64,000 nt of DNA from Gammaproteobacteria bacterium (lineage in GTDB: Bacteria > Pseudomonadota > Gammaproteobacteria > DSM-16500). The translations under genes were made by a program, and so were the position numbers. The notes beneath the pieces are model-generated. The model did not search any database. It saw nothing but the letters and a program-made list of their open reading frames with translations, and was not told where the DNA came from. This document shows, one piece after another, positions 46,172-56,059 of the stretch. Where the stretch lies: the NCBI GenBank assembly GCA_021156085.1, contig JAJNBC010000011.1, positions 1 to 64,000 of the forward strand, written 5' to 3'. Position 1 is the first letter of the stretch. Every line of letters begins with the position of its first letter.

Positions 46172-47020
46172 TTACGTATTGAGTGTTCCCATTAGTTGTC
46201 CCATCTTTACCGTTGCAGTGGGTTGTAGTAGGTTAGACCATTCCATTTTATCTTTTGCAAAAAGTAAAATAACGGTGGACCCCATTTTAAAGCGTCCTAA
46301 TTCTGCACCACGTTCTATTTCTATAAGATCAGAGTACACTGTTTTCCTTATTGTTTTTGCATAGATTTTTTCTTGGGACCAAATTACTTGAATGCTGCTT
46401 ACTAGCATTGCCCCCACTAGAATGACTGCCATAGGGCCCGCAGAGGTGTCAAATAGGCAAACTAACCGCTCATTCCGGGCAAATAATTGGGGAATATAGT
46501 CAGTTGTGAGTGGATTGACAGAAAAGAGTTTACCGGGCACATAAATTGTTTCACGTAACTGGCCACTGAAAGGCATATGAACGCGATGATAATCTTTGGG
46601 GGCAAGATAAAGTGTTGCAAAATGGCCTGAAGCAAATTCTTTTTCAGCTGTTTCTGATCCACCTAAGAGGGTAGTAAGGTTAAAATAAAATCCTTTGGCT
46701 TGGAAGAGTAGATTGTTTTGAATTCGACCTATTTGACTGATAGAGCCATCTACGGGACAGGCTATTTGACGGTCTCCTTGGATAACGGGTCGGAGTTCCG
46801 GTTTCAATGCACGCGTAAAAAAACTATTAAAGGTAGGATAGTCGTCTATGTGTTCTAGGCTAGCCGCTTTTAAATCTGCTCCATAATACTTGATGAGTAA
46901 GTTAATTTGCCAATTTTTCCACCAGCGCCAACGGCATTCGCAGAGCACTCCACCAAGCCAGGACAAGGCATGTTGGGGCGCAAGATACTGCAATATCATT
47001 TTTAATTTATTTTGTATCAT
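46172..47020 (-). CDS. psd: phosphatidylserine decarboxylase proenzyme
   Basis: 282 residues. Self-cleaving Gly-Ser-Thr site in RFKMGSTVILLF near residue 247, giving the pyruvoyl small subunit; also FFTRALKPELRPV, CPVDGSISQIG, KDYHRVHMPFSG. Makes phosphatidylethanolamine at the inner membrane. Start at 47020 (MIQNKLKMILQYLAPQH) is preferred for length; a Met seven codons later is possible. Confidence 0.96.
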   Translation of the reverse strand: MIQNKLKMILQYLAPQHALSWLGGVLCECRWRWWKNWQINLLIKYYGADLKAASLEHIDDYPTFNSFFTRALKPELRPVIQGDRQIACPVDGSISQIGRIQNNLLFQAKGFYFNLTTLLGGSETAEKEFASGHFATLYLAPKDYHRVHMPFSGQLRETIYVPGKLFSVNPLTTDYIPQLFARNERLVCLFDTSAGPMAVILVGAMLVSSIQVIWSQEKIYAKTIRKTVYSDLIEIERGAELGRFKMGSTVILLFAKDKMEWSNLLQPTATVKMGQLMGTLNT

Positions 47021-47146
47021 AGTATGAGCATCACTTTAAAAGACGAGATTATAACGTGGGAGGAAGAGCATAACCATATAAGTTTAGATGACAACAGACC
47101 TTGTTATGCATACACTAAAAGTTTTCTTTGTTTAAGGAGAACTTTC

Positions 47147-47350
47147 ATGTTAATAAAAACGATTATTATTCTCTTTATCCTGATTATCTTATATAGTTTG
47201 GGCAGTGCATTATTCTATCTTGTGCGTGACAAAGGTGATTCTATACGTGTGGTGAAGGCGCTGACTTGGCGTATTGGACTATCATTATTTTTATTTTTTT
47301 TATTATTTATTGCCTACGCCTTAGGATGGATTACTCCACATCAAGTTTAA
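47147..47350 (+). CDS. twin-transmembrane DUF2909 protein
   Basis: 67 residues from the ATG at 47147, with AAGGAGA eight bases upstream; the open frame extends to 47012 but overlaps psd and is not the protein. Two membrane helices (about 2-23 and 40-60) separated by VRDKGDSIRVVKALTWRIG, the family signature. DUF2909 genes are usually near cytochrome oxidase genes; none are here. Confidence 0.8.
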   Translation: MLIKTIIILFILIILYSLGSALFYLVRDKGDSIRVVKALTWRIGLSLFLFFLLFIAYALGWITPHQV

Positions 47351-47489
47351 TGTAGGGGGCTATCTTATTTTATCGCAGATAATAAAGTATGTTTATGAAT
47401 GGCGTATAAAAATTGCGTTTTCAAATTGTTTATATACATTATCGAAATTACAATATGCTTATTTTGCTTGCTATCTTCAGCAAGATTAT

Positions 47490-47975
47490 TTGGTTAAGCA
47501 ATCTAGATATGAGAAAATACTTTATAGAAATCGTTCAATATTGCTAGCTCGCATGGAATATGCCCGTCGATTATTAGATAAAAATAAAAGAAATTCAAAA
47601 GCATGGGGTGCTATATTTTATCAAATATCCCATTTGGCTGAAATAATCTTCTCATTAAATCAATTGAGATTTAGAGTAAGAGACTATGCTATCTTTGAAA
47701 TTTGTAATACTGAGATGCAATCGATTGAAAAAACATCCACAGTAGCGTTGAGGAAATTAGGAAAATTTATTTTATGGAATGCCTCTCCAATTGCTTCTAT
47801 TAATTTCTTGGAAGCAATTCATGCGTTTGAGCTCCTCTCTCATCGAACATTGCAAGTTGCATCGCCTGAGCCGATTATATTTTCTTTTTTTATTCAGGAT
47901 TTGTATGCGTTGCATGATGAAATAAATAAAATATCGGGTGAAAATGAAAAAATTAATTGCGGTGAATACAGCTAG
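47490..47975 (+). pseudogene. FUSC-family fragment, cytoplasmic linker part
   Basis: 161 codons from a TTG, helical and charged (ARMEYARRLLDKNKRNSKAWGAIFYQISHLAEIIF), like the region between the two membrane halves of FUSC/YccS proteins. The frame stays open and protein-like upstream to about 47361 (LSQIIKYVYEWRIKIAFSN) with no ATG, so the N-terminal membrane half seems lost. It ends at 47975, overlapping the next frame by about 30 bp at an A-rich stretch; one base change near 47946-47952 would fuse both. Confidence 0.55.
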
Positions 47976-48822
47976 GCATATTTTTAGGATGCTCTTTGCG
48001 GTGAGTATAGCATTACTCTTGAATTATTACGTGGTAGAGTCGATGCAGGGATGGCTACCTTTTTCGACCATGATGGTAATGCTTACTTCCACGGGTAGTG
48101 CGTTGTATCAAGGATTACAGCGGTTCTTTATTATTTCTGGTGTGGTGATTGTCGGTTCGCTTATTTTTCCTCCGTTTCATTTGCTTTATACACGTATGTA
48201 TTATGTCGCAATAGGTGCAGTGGTCGGTATATTGGCGAATATTATTATTTTACCTGATCGAGTTGATTATGAATGCAGAAATGCATTTGTTCCAATTCTG
48301 AAATCTTACGCTTATTATTTTCCTGCTATTGTTGATTTGCTATTGAAGAGCAATTTAATAGATGCAGAACGAGAAAAAATACACACAGAAAAGAATTTGA
48401 GGAAATTACCACAGTGGGTTTATGAAGTAGGTTTTGATTCTACTTTGCAAATGGGCTATCGTTATTTTTTTATGAAAGTAGGGCAAATGGGCGAAATTTT
48501 ATTCGCAATGCATCATTTGGCCCGCCATTCTTTTTCTGATCAATTGTTAAATGTTATTCGAGAGCCCTTGCTACAATGCATTCCGCGTCTGGAGCAATTT
48601 ATTTTTTCACTCATAACGGTGTTAGAGTTAAAGAAATTAAGGGAAGGAATTGTTGATTTTGAAGCCGAGCTGGCTACAATGGAAGAGAAATTTAGAGTGA
48701 TGGGATCGCCGTTGTGGGAGGGGTTAGAGGGAGAGAAGGATGCTGTTTACTTAGCAGAATTTATTTATGATTTGCGAGATCTTCGAAGTGCCATGCTACG
48801 ACTAACAGAAGCCTTAAGGTGA
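47944..48822 (+). CDS. FUSC_2-type membrane protein (C-terminal half)
   Basis: 292 residues from the ATG at 47944. Four to five membrane helices in residues 5-105 (MLFAVSIALLLNYYV, TMMVMLTSTGSALYQGLQRF, YVAIGAVVGILANIIIL), then a cytoplasmic helical domain. Matches the second membrane block of FUSC-family (aromatic acid/fusaric acid exporter-like) proteins, which are normally about 650-700 residues. May be translated alone or be half of a broken gene; see the overlapping fragment upstream. Confidence 0.65.
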   Translation: MKKLIAVNTARHIFRMLFAVSIALLLNYYVVESMQGWLPFSTMMVMLTSTGSALYQGLQRFFIISGVVIVGSLIFPPFHLLYTRMYYVAIGAVVGILANIIILPDRVDYECRNAFVPILKSYAYYFPAIVDLLLKSNLIDAEREKIHTEKNLRKLPQWVYEVGFDSTLQMGYRYFFMKVGQMGEILFAMHHLARHSFSDQLLNVIREPLLQCIPRLEQFIFSLITVLELKKLREGIVDFEAELATMEEKFRVMGSPLWEGLEGEKDAVYLAEFIYDLRDLRSAMLRLTEALR

Positions 48823-48948
48823 ATGCTTCAGGGCGAGTAATTTTCAGGGTATGGTTGGTGGACACTCTGCTTTATAAATATGACCAAGCATGCTATAAAA
48901 AATGACCTGTACTTTGACTTTTCTGTTGACCTCCTTGTCGATTAATTT

Positions 48949-50421
48949 TTAAGAGGGGCCCCCGCTTCCTGCCTCGGGATTCTTTAGTCCTTCAACCGTC
49001 ATAATTTTCATGGAATTGGTACGACCATGAATCCCAATTAAATCGCCTTTGGTAATAATGACTAAATCCCCTTCTTTTATGATGCCACGACGCTGTAATT
49101 CATGCACTGCCGATTGATTAATGACTCTTCTATCAATATGAGTTGCATCGAAAGTAATAGGATAGACCCCTCGATAAAGTGCCATGCGTCGTTGAGTGGA
49201 AGGATGTCGGCTTAATCCATAGATAGGAATGCTAGAGCGGACGCGAGACATCCACAGTGGCGTGGTGCCTGATTCGGTCAAAGCAATAATTGCTTTAATA
49301 TCCAGATGATTGGCGGTGTACATGGTGGCCATAGCAATAGTTTCATCTACGTATTTGAATTGAATATCCATGCGATGACGTGAGCGTTTCGAGATAGGGT
49401 TTTTCTCTGCGCTTCGGCAAATACGATCTAGAGCGGCGACCGCTTTGTCAGGGTATTTACCTATTGCTGATTCTTGTGACAACATCACTGCATCCGTGCC
49501 ATCTAATACGGCATTGGCAACGTCAGAAACTTCGGCGCGGGTAGGGATGGTATTATAAGTCATGGTCTCAAGCATTTGTGTCGCAGTAATGACTGGCTTA
49601 TTCAATGTTCTTGCGGTATGGATGATGTTTTTTTGCACGCCTGGTAATTCAGCATCACCAAGTTCTACGCCAAGATCTCCGCGTGCTACCATAATTCCAT
49701 CTGCTGCTTTGGTAATTTCTTCAATATGAGTAACAGCCTCGGAGCGTTCAATTTTGGCAATAATACCCGCATTTCCTCCGGCAGCTTTGAGTAGAGTTCG
49801 TGCCTCTTTTACATCGTCTGCATTGCGGGGAAAAGAAATAGCAAGGTAGTCTGCATGAAGACGTACAGCATCTATAATATCTGAGCGGTCTTTGTCCGTG
49901 AGTGCTTTTGCAGAAAGGCCGCCACCTAAACGATTGATGCCTTTATTATTTGATAATTCACCACCTACTACAACTTGGCAATAAATACAGTGTTCTTTTA
50001 TTTTTTCTACGATTAGGACGATGCGACCATCATCCAATAATAGCGTGTCACCTGAATGTACATCATGCAGCAGGTTTTTATAGTCTAAGCTTACGCTTTT
50101 CTCTGTTCCTTCATCAGAGCCTAACTTTGTGTCAAGAATAAAAGCTTGACCTTCTTCTAGTTGAATTTTTTTATTTTTAAAACGTCCTATGCGAATTTTT
50201 GGTCCTTGTAAATCAATTAAGATGGCAACCACTTTCCCATGTTTTTTAGCGATATTACGTACGTTATTAATGCGTTGTTCATGTGTTTGAAGCGAGCCAT
50301 GAGAAAAATTCGCGCGAAAAACATTTGCCCCTGCTATGATAACTCGCTCTAACATATCTAAATCATCTAACGAAGGACCCAGTGTAACCACAATCTTCGT
50401 ACGTCGCAGTGTTGTCATCAT
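48949..50421 (-). CDS. pyk: pyruvate kinase
   Basis: 490 residues. [10 protein letters not shown] at the start, [39 protein letters not shown] and ATQMLETM are all present. PEP + ADP to pyruvate + ATP, last step of glycolysis. Start overlaps the pgk stop by ATGA, so the two are co-translated. Confidence 0.97.
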   Translation of the reverse strand: MMTTLRRTKIVVTLGPSLDDLDMLERVIIAGANVFRANFSHGSLQTHEQRINNVRNIAKKHGKVVAILIDLQGPKIRIGRFKNKKIQLEEGQAFILDTKLGSDEGTEKSVSLDYKNLLHDVHSGDTLLLDDGRIVLIVEKIKEHCIYCQVVVGGELSNNKGINRLGGGLSAKALTDKDRSDIIDAVRLHADYLAISFPRNADDVKEARTLLKAAGGNAGIIAKIERSEAVTHIEEITKAADGIMVARGDLGVELGDAELPGVQKNIIHTARTLNKPVITATQMLETMTYNTIPTRAEVSDVANAVLDGTDAVMLSQESAIGKYPDKAVAALDRICRSAEKNPISKRSRHRMDIQFKYVDETIAMATMYTANHLDIKAIIALTESGTTPLWMSRVRSSIPIYGLSRHPSTQRRMALYRGVYPITFDATHIDRRVINQSAVHELQRRGIIKEGDLVIITKGDLIGIHGRTNSMKIMTVEGLKNPEAGSGGPS

Positions 50422-51611
50422 GTAACTTTCTCATGCTGTAAAGCATGTTTTTCTAGGGCGCTAATAGTGGGTAAAGGTTTTCCTTCCAAATAAGATAAGA
50501 AAGCACCGCCCCCTGTAGAAATGTAATCAATTTTATCGGCAATACGGTATTTTTCAATAGCAGCCAAGGTGTCCCCCCCGCCCGCGACGGAAAAGCCTTT
50601 GCTTTCTGCAATGGTTTGAGCGATGGCTTCTGTGCCTTCACCAAATTGTTCAATTTCAAAAGCACCCACCGGGCCATTCCACAGAATAGTCTTGGCTTTT
50701 TTAATAATGCTTACATATTTTTTTATAGTGTCGGGGCCTAAGTCATAGATTTTTTCATTATCATCTACTTGAGAGACAAGACGAGCTGAGCTTTCCGCAT
50801 CTTCTGAAAGTTTGTCTGCTACGATAACATCAGTAGGGATAGGGATTTCTGCACCACGTTGCTTTGCATTAAGAGAAAGGCGCTCGGCTTCATCTATCAG
50901 GTCGGGTTCGTATAGGGATCTGCCAACAGTATAACCTTCCGCAGCAATAAAAGTATTGGCGATGCCACCTCCTATGATAAGTGTGTCGACTTTTTGTGAA
51001 AGGGCATCTAATAATCCTAATTTGGTTGATACTTTGGAGCCGCCTACAATAGCGACCATGGGACGTTTAGGGGTATGCATAATATTGCGTAGTGCTTTTA
51101 GTTCTCCCAGCAATAAGGGACCTGCACAAGCAATAGGCGCATATTCAATAACGCCACAAGTGGAAGCTTCAGCACGATGTGCTGTGGCAAAAGCATCCAT
51201 GACAAAAATATCGCATAAGCTTGCTATTTTTTTAGCTAAATCTGGCTTGTTATCTTTTTCTCCAGGAATCAGGCGAACATTTTCGAGCAGTACTAAATTA
51301 TGGCTACCCATTTCAAAGCCATTAACCCAATTTTGAATGAGAGGAACTTCTTTTTTCAGTAACTTTGATAAGTGAGCGGCGATAGGTGCTAACGAAAATT
51401 GTAAATCAGAGCTCCCTTCATCAGGACGCCCCAGGTGAGACATGATCATGATCTTAGCGCCCGCTTGCAATGCTTGTTTGATAGTGGGAATAGCGGCACG
51501 AATACGTAAATCACTGGTGATTTCACCATTTTTTAACGGTACATTTAAATCTTCGCGCAGGAGGACGCGCTTGTTTTTCAGTTTAAGATCGGACATCTCT
51601 ATGATAGCCAT
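50418..51611 (-). CDS. pgk: phosphoglycerate kinase
   Basis: 397 residues. [57 protein letters not shown] and the Gly-rich [14 protein letters not shown] loop. 1,3-bisphosphoglycerate + ADP to 3-phosphoglycerate + ATP. First gene of the pgk-pyk pair. Confidence 0.97.
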   Translation of the reverse strand: MAIIEMSDLKLKNKRVLLREDLNVPLKNGEITSDLRIRAAIPTIKQALQAGAKIMIMSHLGRPDEGSSDLQFSLAPIAAHLSKLLKKEVPLIQNWVNGFEMGSHNLVLLENVRLIPGEKDNKPDLAKKIASLCDIFVMDAFATAHRAEASTCGVIEYAPIACAGPLLLGELKALRNIMHTPKRPMVAIVGGSKVSTKLGLLDALSQKVDTLIIGGGIANTFIAAEGYTVGRSLYEPDLIDEAERLSLNAKQRGAEIPIPTDVIVADKLSEDAESSARLVSQVDDNEKIYDLGPDTIKKYVSIIKKAKTILWNGPVGAFEIEQFGEGTEAIAQTIAESKGFSVAGGGDTLAAIEKYRIADKIDYISTGGGAFLSYLEGKPLPTISALEKHALQHEKVT

Positions 51612-51720
51612 TTACTATACCCCTGAGATTTTGCTATATCGAAAATGAATTTATTGCATTATGGATATAAATACAAGGGATAGTTATTAACAATTGACAG
51701 TATCCTAAAACCGATGAACA

Positions 51721-52680
51721 ATGAGCGCTTTTAGTACATGGCAAGATGATATGAAGCGTATCCTAATTACCGGCGGGGCGGGATTTATTGGTTCTCATAC
51801 GGTAGATTTATTTTTGCAACAAGGAGCGCAAGTTGTGGTGTTGGACAATCTTGTGACGGGCCACATAACGCAACTTAATTTGTTCCATCCTCAGTTACGC
51901 TTCGTACAGGCAGATATATTAGATTATGTAGTGTTGGCTAAAGAAGTGGCTTTGTGCGATGTGGTGTTGCATTTAGCTGCTTTACCTTCGGTACGCCAAT
52001 CCCTTGCTGATCCTATTCAGTCTTTGAATGTAAACACGCTCGGCTTTTTGCATGTGTTGCAGGCTATTCGAGAAAATAACACAGATATTCGCCTGGTTTA
52101 TGCGTCCAGTGCGGCAGTATATGGTGCTAATGAAGCATTGCCTTGCTCAGATGAGTTACCTTTATCTTTAGCTCCTCTTTCTCCTTATGCATTAGAGAAA
52201 GCCAATAATGAACGGTATGCTGATTTATACGAGCGGCTATTTGGTATTAAGAGTTTAGGGCTGCGTTATTTCAACGTATATGGTTCACGGCAAGTGCCAG
52301 ATTCACCTTATTCCGGGGTCGTTTCTAAATTTATAGACCGTTACCAAAAAAATGAACCTCTTATTATTTTTGGTGACGGCCAACAATCACGAGATTTTAT
52401 ACATGTGACTGATGTGGCCCGAGCCAATTGGCAGGCGGTGCAAAGTGATTATAGAGGCGTTTTGAATATTGCAACGGGCACCGCAGAAACTCTCGTTAAT
52501 TTAGTAAGTTATATCGAAGCGGCTGGGGGAAATAAAGCGCGAGTAGAGTTTACTGCGCCACGAGCAGGGGAAATTATTAAATCCTATGCTTGTGTGGCTA
52601 AAGCTCAGAATCATCTGCAGTATCGTTATACAACAGGCTTGGCTGAGGGGATTCATTCATTGTTGAGTGGTAGTTTTTAA
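51721..52680 (+). CDS. NAD-dependent sugar-nucleotide epimerase (WbpP/GalE type)
   Basis: Extended SDR. Rossmann motif RILITGGAGFIGSH, catalytic SSAAVYG and YALEK (Tyr-x-x-x-Lys), GDGQQSRDFIHVTDVA. The frame opens at 51721 (319 residues), but the ATG at 51751 (MKRILITGG) gives the usual family start and is more likely. Probably a UDP-hexose or UDP-N-acetylhexosamine 4-epimerase supplying LPS or surface sugars, in line with waaF/waaC downstream; exact substrate unknown. Confidence 0.88.
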   Translation: MSAFSTWQDDMKRILITGGAGFIGSHTVDLFLQQGAQVVVLDNLVTGHITQLNLFHPQLRFVQADILDYVVLAKEVALCDVVLHLAALPSVRQSLADPIQSLNVNTLGFLHVLQAIRENNTDIRLVYASSAAVYGANEALPCSDELPLSLAPLSPYALEKANNERYADLYERLFGIKSLGLRYFNVYGSRQVPDSPYSGVVSKFIDRYQKNEPLIIFGDGQQSRDFIHVTDVARANWQAVQSDYRGVLNIATGTAETLVNLVSYIEAAGGNKARVEFTAPRAGEIIKSYACVAKAQNHLQYRYTTGLAEGIHSLLSGSF

Positions 52681-52734
52681 AGGCCCAGTATATACTTCGC
52701 CCAGTGGTTCCCGCTATCTTTGGAAAGAAGCATA

Positions 52735-52929
52735 ATGCAAAATACAGACATTCCTCAAGCTTGTACAAAACGGTGCTACGAAGTGACACGCTCAAATTTG
52801 CCTTTGAGTTGTCCTTTGCCCGATATGCGTCTTTGGGATGCCCATCCGCGTGTGTATTTGCCAATTGAGGCGACGGGACATGTTATTTGTCCATATTGTG
52901 AGGCAGAGTTTATCTTGAAAAATGAATAA
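52735..52929 (+). CDS. zf-CHCC zinc-finger protein
   Basis: 64 residues from the ATG at 52735 with AAAGAAG upstream. Zinc site: SCPLP and HPRVYLPIEATGHVICPYCEAEF (His, CxxC). Same small family as the mitochondrial complex I zinc subunit NDUFS6; bacterial role unknown. Overlaps waaF start by 8 bp. Confidence 0.85.
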   Translation: MQNTDIPQACTKRCYEVTRSNLPLSCPLPDMRLWDAHPRVYLPIEATGHVICPYCEAEFILKNE

Positions 52930-53929
52930 AAAAATTCTTATTGTTGGGCCGGCCTGGGTCGGTGATATGGTGATGGCGCAATGTCTTTTTAAATTATTAA
53001 AGCAGCGTGATCCCGAAGTAATAATTGATGTGTTAGCGCCCGCCTGGAGCTTACCGTTATTGGAACGCATGCCAGAAATATCGGCAGCTATTGTGATGCC
53101 TTTAGGCCATGGTCAATTAAATTTGACTGAGCGTTATCGTTTGGGGAAGCGGTTGCGTGAAAATAAATATGATCAAGCCATTGTTTTACCTAATTCTTTT
53201 AAATCAGCTTTAGTTTTGTGGTGGGCAAAAATTCCACGTCGAACGGGATGGCGCGGCGAGATGCGCTATTTTGTGTTGAATGATGTGCGTCATTTAGATA
53301 AAGCTCGTTATCCCTTAATGATTGAACGCTTTATGGCATTGGGTCTCGAGCGCGATGAACCGTTGCCCAGGGACTATCCTTTACCTGAATTGCAAATTTC
53401 ATCTACTTCTCAGACCGCAGCATTGACAAGGCATCAGCTAGCTCATCCAGAACAGCCCATCTTGGCGCTGTGTCCTGGCGCCGAGTTTGGCCCAGCAAAA
53501 CAATGGCCCGAAGAATATTATGCAGATATTGCTAATGCAAAATTACAAGAGGGTTGGGGTGTTTGGATTTTTGGCTCTCCTAAAGATAATGTAGTAGCGG
53601 AGCGTATCATGCAGGCAACACAACAACGTGCTATTAATTTGGCCGGTAAAACTAAATTAGAAGAAGCCGTTGATTTATTGTCATTAGCTTCAGTGATAGT
53701 CAGCAATGATTCAGGATTAATGCATATTGGTGCTGCATTATGCAAGCCACTGGTTGCAATTTATGGGCCAACCAGTGCTTCTTTTACCCCCCCCCTTCAT
53801 AAAGCAGCTAAAATTCTTTCTTTAAAATTGGAATGTCAACCCTGTTTCCAAAGAACTTGTCCGTTGCAACATCATCGCTGTATGCGCGAATTAAGGCCAG
53901 CAAAAGTGTTAGCAGCCATGTTGGAATGA
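52922..53929 (+). CDS. waaF: LPS heptosyltransferase II
   Basis: 335 residues, GT9 family. GPAWVGDMVMAQCLF at the N-terminus, LCPGAEFGPAKQWP, and SNDSGLMHIGAAL near the C-terminus (nucleotide-sugar site). Adds the second heptose to the LPS inner core. 13 bp before waaC. Confidence 0.94.
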   Translation: MNKKILIVGPAWVGDMVMAQCLFKLLKQRDPEVIIDVLAPAWSLPLLERMPEISAAIVMPLGHGQLNLTERYRLGKRLRENKYDQAIVLPNSFKSALVLWWAKIPRRTGWRGEMRYFVLNDVRHLDKARYPLMIERFMALGLERDEPLPRDYPLPELQISSTSQTAALTRHQLAHPEQPILALCPGAEFGPAKQWPEEYYADIANAKLQEGWGVWIFGSPKDNVVAERIMQATQQRAINLAGKTKLEEAVDLLSLASVIVSNDSGLMHIGAALCKPLVAIYGPTSASFTPPLHKAAKILSLKLECQPCFQRTCPLQHHRCMRELRPAKVLAAMLE

Positions 53930-53942
53930 GAGGAGGATCAAG

Positions 53943-54980
53943 ATGCGCGTTTTAATCGTTAAGACCTCTTCTATGGGCGATGTCATACATACGCTACCTG
54001 CATTAACTGATGCGGGCAAAGCGATTCCGGCGATTTCATTTGATTGGGTAGTTGAAGAAAATTTTTCTGAAATCCCACGTTGGCATCCTTTAGTGAAACA
54101 AGTCATTCCGGTTGCTTTGCGTCGTTGGCGCAAAGCTATTTTTACGAAAAAAACAGTCCAAGAATGGCAAGCATTTCGTCAATTATTACGAGCGACGCAG
54201 TATGATTTAATTATTGATGCACAAGGCTTATTAAAAAGTGCATTTCTTGCCTTAAATGCACGAGGCACAAGTTGCGGCTTTGATTTTTATTCGGCGCGCG
54301 ATCCTATTGCCGCACTTTTTTATCGCCAGCGATTTGTGACTGCAAAAGTCAAAGAACAGCACGCAGTCACCCGAGTACGGAGTTTATTGAGTCAAGCTCT
54401 AGGTTATACTTTGCCTGAGACAGTGCCAAACTATGGTATTGATCGGCAGCAATTTCAGCAAGCAGGTGAAACAGAGCCTTATCTGGTTTTTTTACACGGA
54501 ACCACCTGGACAACTAAGCATTGGCCTGAGCTCTATTGGATGGAGTTAGCGAAGCTTGCAAGTGACCAGGGGTTTGCTATTAAATTGCCTTGGGGCAATA
54601 TCTCTGAACGAGAACGCGCATTGCGGATTGCTGAGAATTGTTTACGTGCTGAAGTCTTACCAAAGCAGGATTTGGGAGGTATGGCTAAAGTGTTGGCAGG
54701 TGCGCGAGCGATTGTAGCAGTCGATACCGGCTTAGGGCACTTAGCTGCTGCGCTTGCGGTGCCTACTGTTTCGTTGTATGGCCCAACTAATCCTGTGCTG
54801 ACAGGTGCAATAGGGGAGTCACAGCAGCACTTAATGGCGTCTTTTCCCTGTGCGCCTTGCTTTGGTCGAGAATGTACTTATAAGGGCAATGATTATTCGC
54901 CTTTAAATCCTCTGAATCCGCCCTGCTTTGTTACGTTGCCTCCCACTGTTGTCTGGGGAGCGCTTTCTTCAATGCTATGA
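53943..54980 (+). CDS. waaC: LPS heptosyltransferase I
   Basis: 345 residues, GT9. VKTSSMGDVIHTLPALTDA, DAQGLLKSA, LHGTTWTTKHWPE, VDTGLGHLAAAL. Adds the first heptose to Kdo-lipid A. GAGAGGAGG precedes the ATG. Its last 88 bp overlap the convergent lipoprotein gene, so each C-terminus is encoded opposite the other. Confidence 0.94.
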   Translation: MRVLIVKTSSMGDVIHTLPALTDAGKAIPAISFDWVVEENFSEIPRWHPLVKQVIPVALRRWRKAIFTKKTVQEWQAFRQLLRATQYDLIIDAQGLLKSAFLALNARGTSCGFDFYSARDPIAALFYRQRFVTAKVKEQHAVTRVRSLLSQALGYTLPETVPNYGIDRQQFQQAGETEPYLVFLHGTTWTTKHWPELYWMELAKLASDQGFAIKLPWGNISERERALRIAENCLRAEVLPKQDLGGMAKVLAGARAIVAVDTGLGHLAAALAVPTVSLYGPTNPVLTGAIGESQQHLMASFPCAPCFGRECTYKGNDYSPLNPLNPPCFVTLPPTVVWGALSSML

Positions 54981-55900
54981 CTATAAGGTTTTTCTTTGTA
55001 ATAATCTGAGGACCGTGCCTCATTTGAGGAAATAGAAGCTTCTTTTAGAGATGTTTCTGGAAACGCATCTCTAAAATCCTCAGCGCGACTACTGGCTTCT
55101 TCAGGTAGTTTTTCGCTGGTTTGTGCGAAGGCTGCGTCTATATTCGGCGTGGCGGAGGTGACAGGGAGATGAGGTTCATCGATATCGCCAATGTTGTTGA
55201 ATGTTTTTTGTTTCTTATCAATTAAGAGTTGGTCTTTAGTGGGGTAAGCAGTAATTTGAATTCGGCTATTAGCGCGGATTCCAGAGTTAGTTATATTATT
55301 TGCAACTGGAAAGTAATTCCCGTATCCCACATAAGTGAGTTTACGGGAATCTAAACTCTGTGCTTTTAAACCCGAAACGCCATGAGCCCATAAAAATCCG
55401 GCTACTTGACGAGCCCGATCTTCAGATAATCGATGTTCAAAACGCGAAGAATTAAAGCCACTAGTATTGCCTGATATCATAATATTGTTGCAATCGTAGC
55501 GGTTTAGTATAGCTACGACGCTTTTTAAAATAGCATCAGCTTGCGGCAGTAAGTCAGAAGAATTGGTGTCAAAGAGTTTATCTGAGGGAATTTCGATCGT
55601 AGCATAGTCCCCCAAGGTATAGACTTGGCCACCTGCTTGTATAATACCGGCTGAGTCAAAGCGTAATGAGGTAATATAATAACCTACACTCGCACCTGCT
55701 AATGCAGCTAAGCCAAGCATAGGTTTGGAAGAAGTTCCCATGACAGCCGCCGCGCTGCCGCCGGCAATAGCACCGGCTCCCGTGCCTAAAGCGCTGCCAG
55801 TTAAGTGGTCGCTGCCATTAAAAGGATTATAGCTGCATGCCGAGAGGCTGAATGAGAGTAAGGAAATAAAAGTGAGCCGCAGTGTAAATATATCAATCAT
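54893..55900 (-). CDS. OmpA-like lipoprotein
   Basis: 335 residues. Signal peptide with lipobox (LLSFSLSACSYNP, Cys22), a glycine-zipper segment (GSALGTGAGAIAGGSAAAVMG), then an OmpA peptidoglycan-binding domain (about 95-220: LFDTNSSDLLPQADAILKSV, EHRLSEDRARQVAGFL, YVGYGNYFPVA, ANSRIQI). A long polar acidic C-terminal tail (about 230-335) is unusual for this family; its end is the part that overlaps waaC, so it may be a late extension. Outer-membrane/periplasmic structural protein; no Dot/Icm link can be shown. Confidence 0.88.
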   Translation of the reverse strand: MIDIFTLRLTFISLLSFSLSACSYNPFNGSDHLTGSALGTGAGAIAGGSAAAVMGTSSKPMLGLAALAGASVGYYITSLRFDSAGIIQAGGQVYTLGDYATIEIPSDKLFDTNSSDLLPQADAILKSVVAILNRYDCNNIMISGNTSGFNSSRFEHRLSEDRARQVAGFLWAHGVSGLKAQSLDSRKLTYVGYGNYFPVANNITNSGIRANSRIQITAYPTKDQLLIDKKQKTFNNIGDIDEPHLPVTSATPNIDAAFAQTSEKLPEEASSRAEDFRDAFPETSLKEASISSNEARSSDYYKEKPYSHSIEESAPQTTVGGNVTKQGGFRGFKGE

Positions 55901-56059
55901 GCTATTTCCCGTGTTGCTATTTTCTAAGGCAGGTCATCATACGCATTAGTCATCCCCCAGGGAGAACCGCCGTAGATTCCTCAACTCTTAGTCTCAGGAT
56001 TATACATGGCTCTTTCATCAATGTGCTATCATGTTTTGTCATTCAGGGGGTGCAATCAA

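Noticed and set aside
48823-48948. Terminator between the FUSC and pyk genes
   Set aside because: Only a short AGCATGCT palindrome; no stem of useful length with a T-run.
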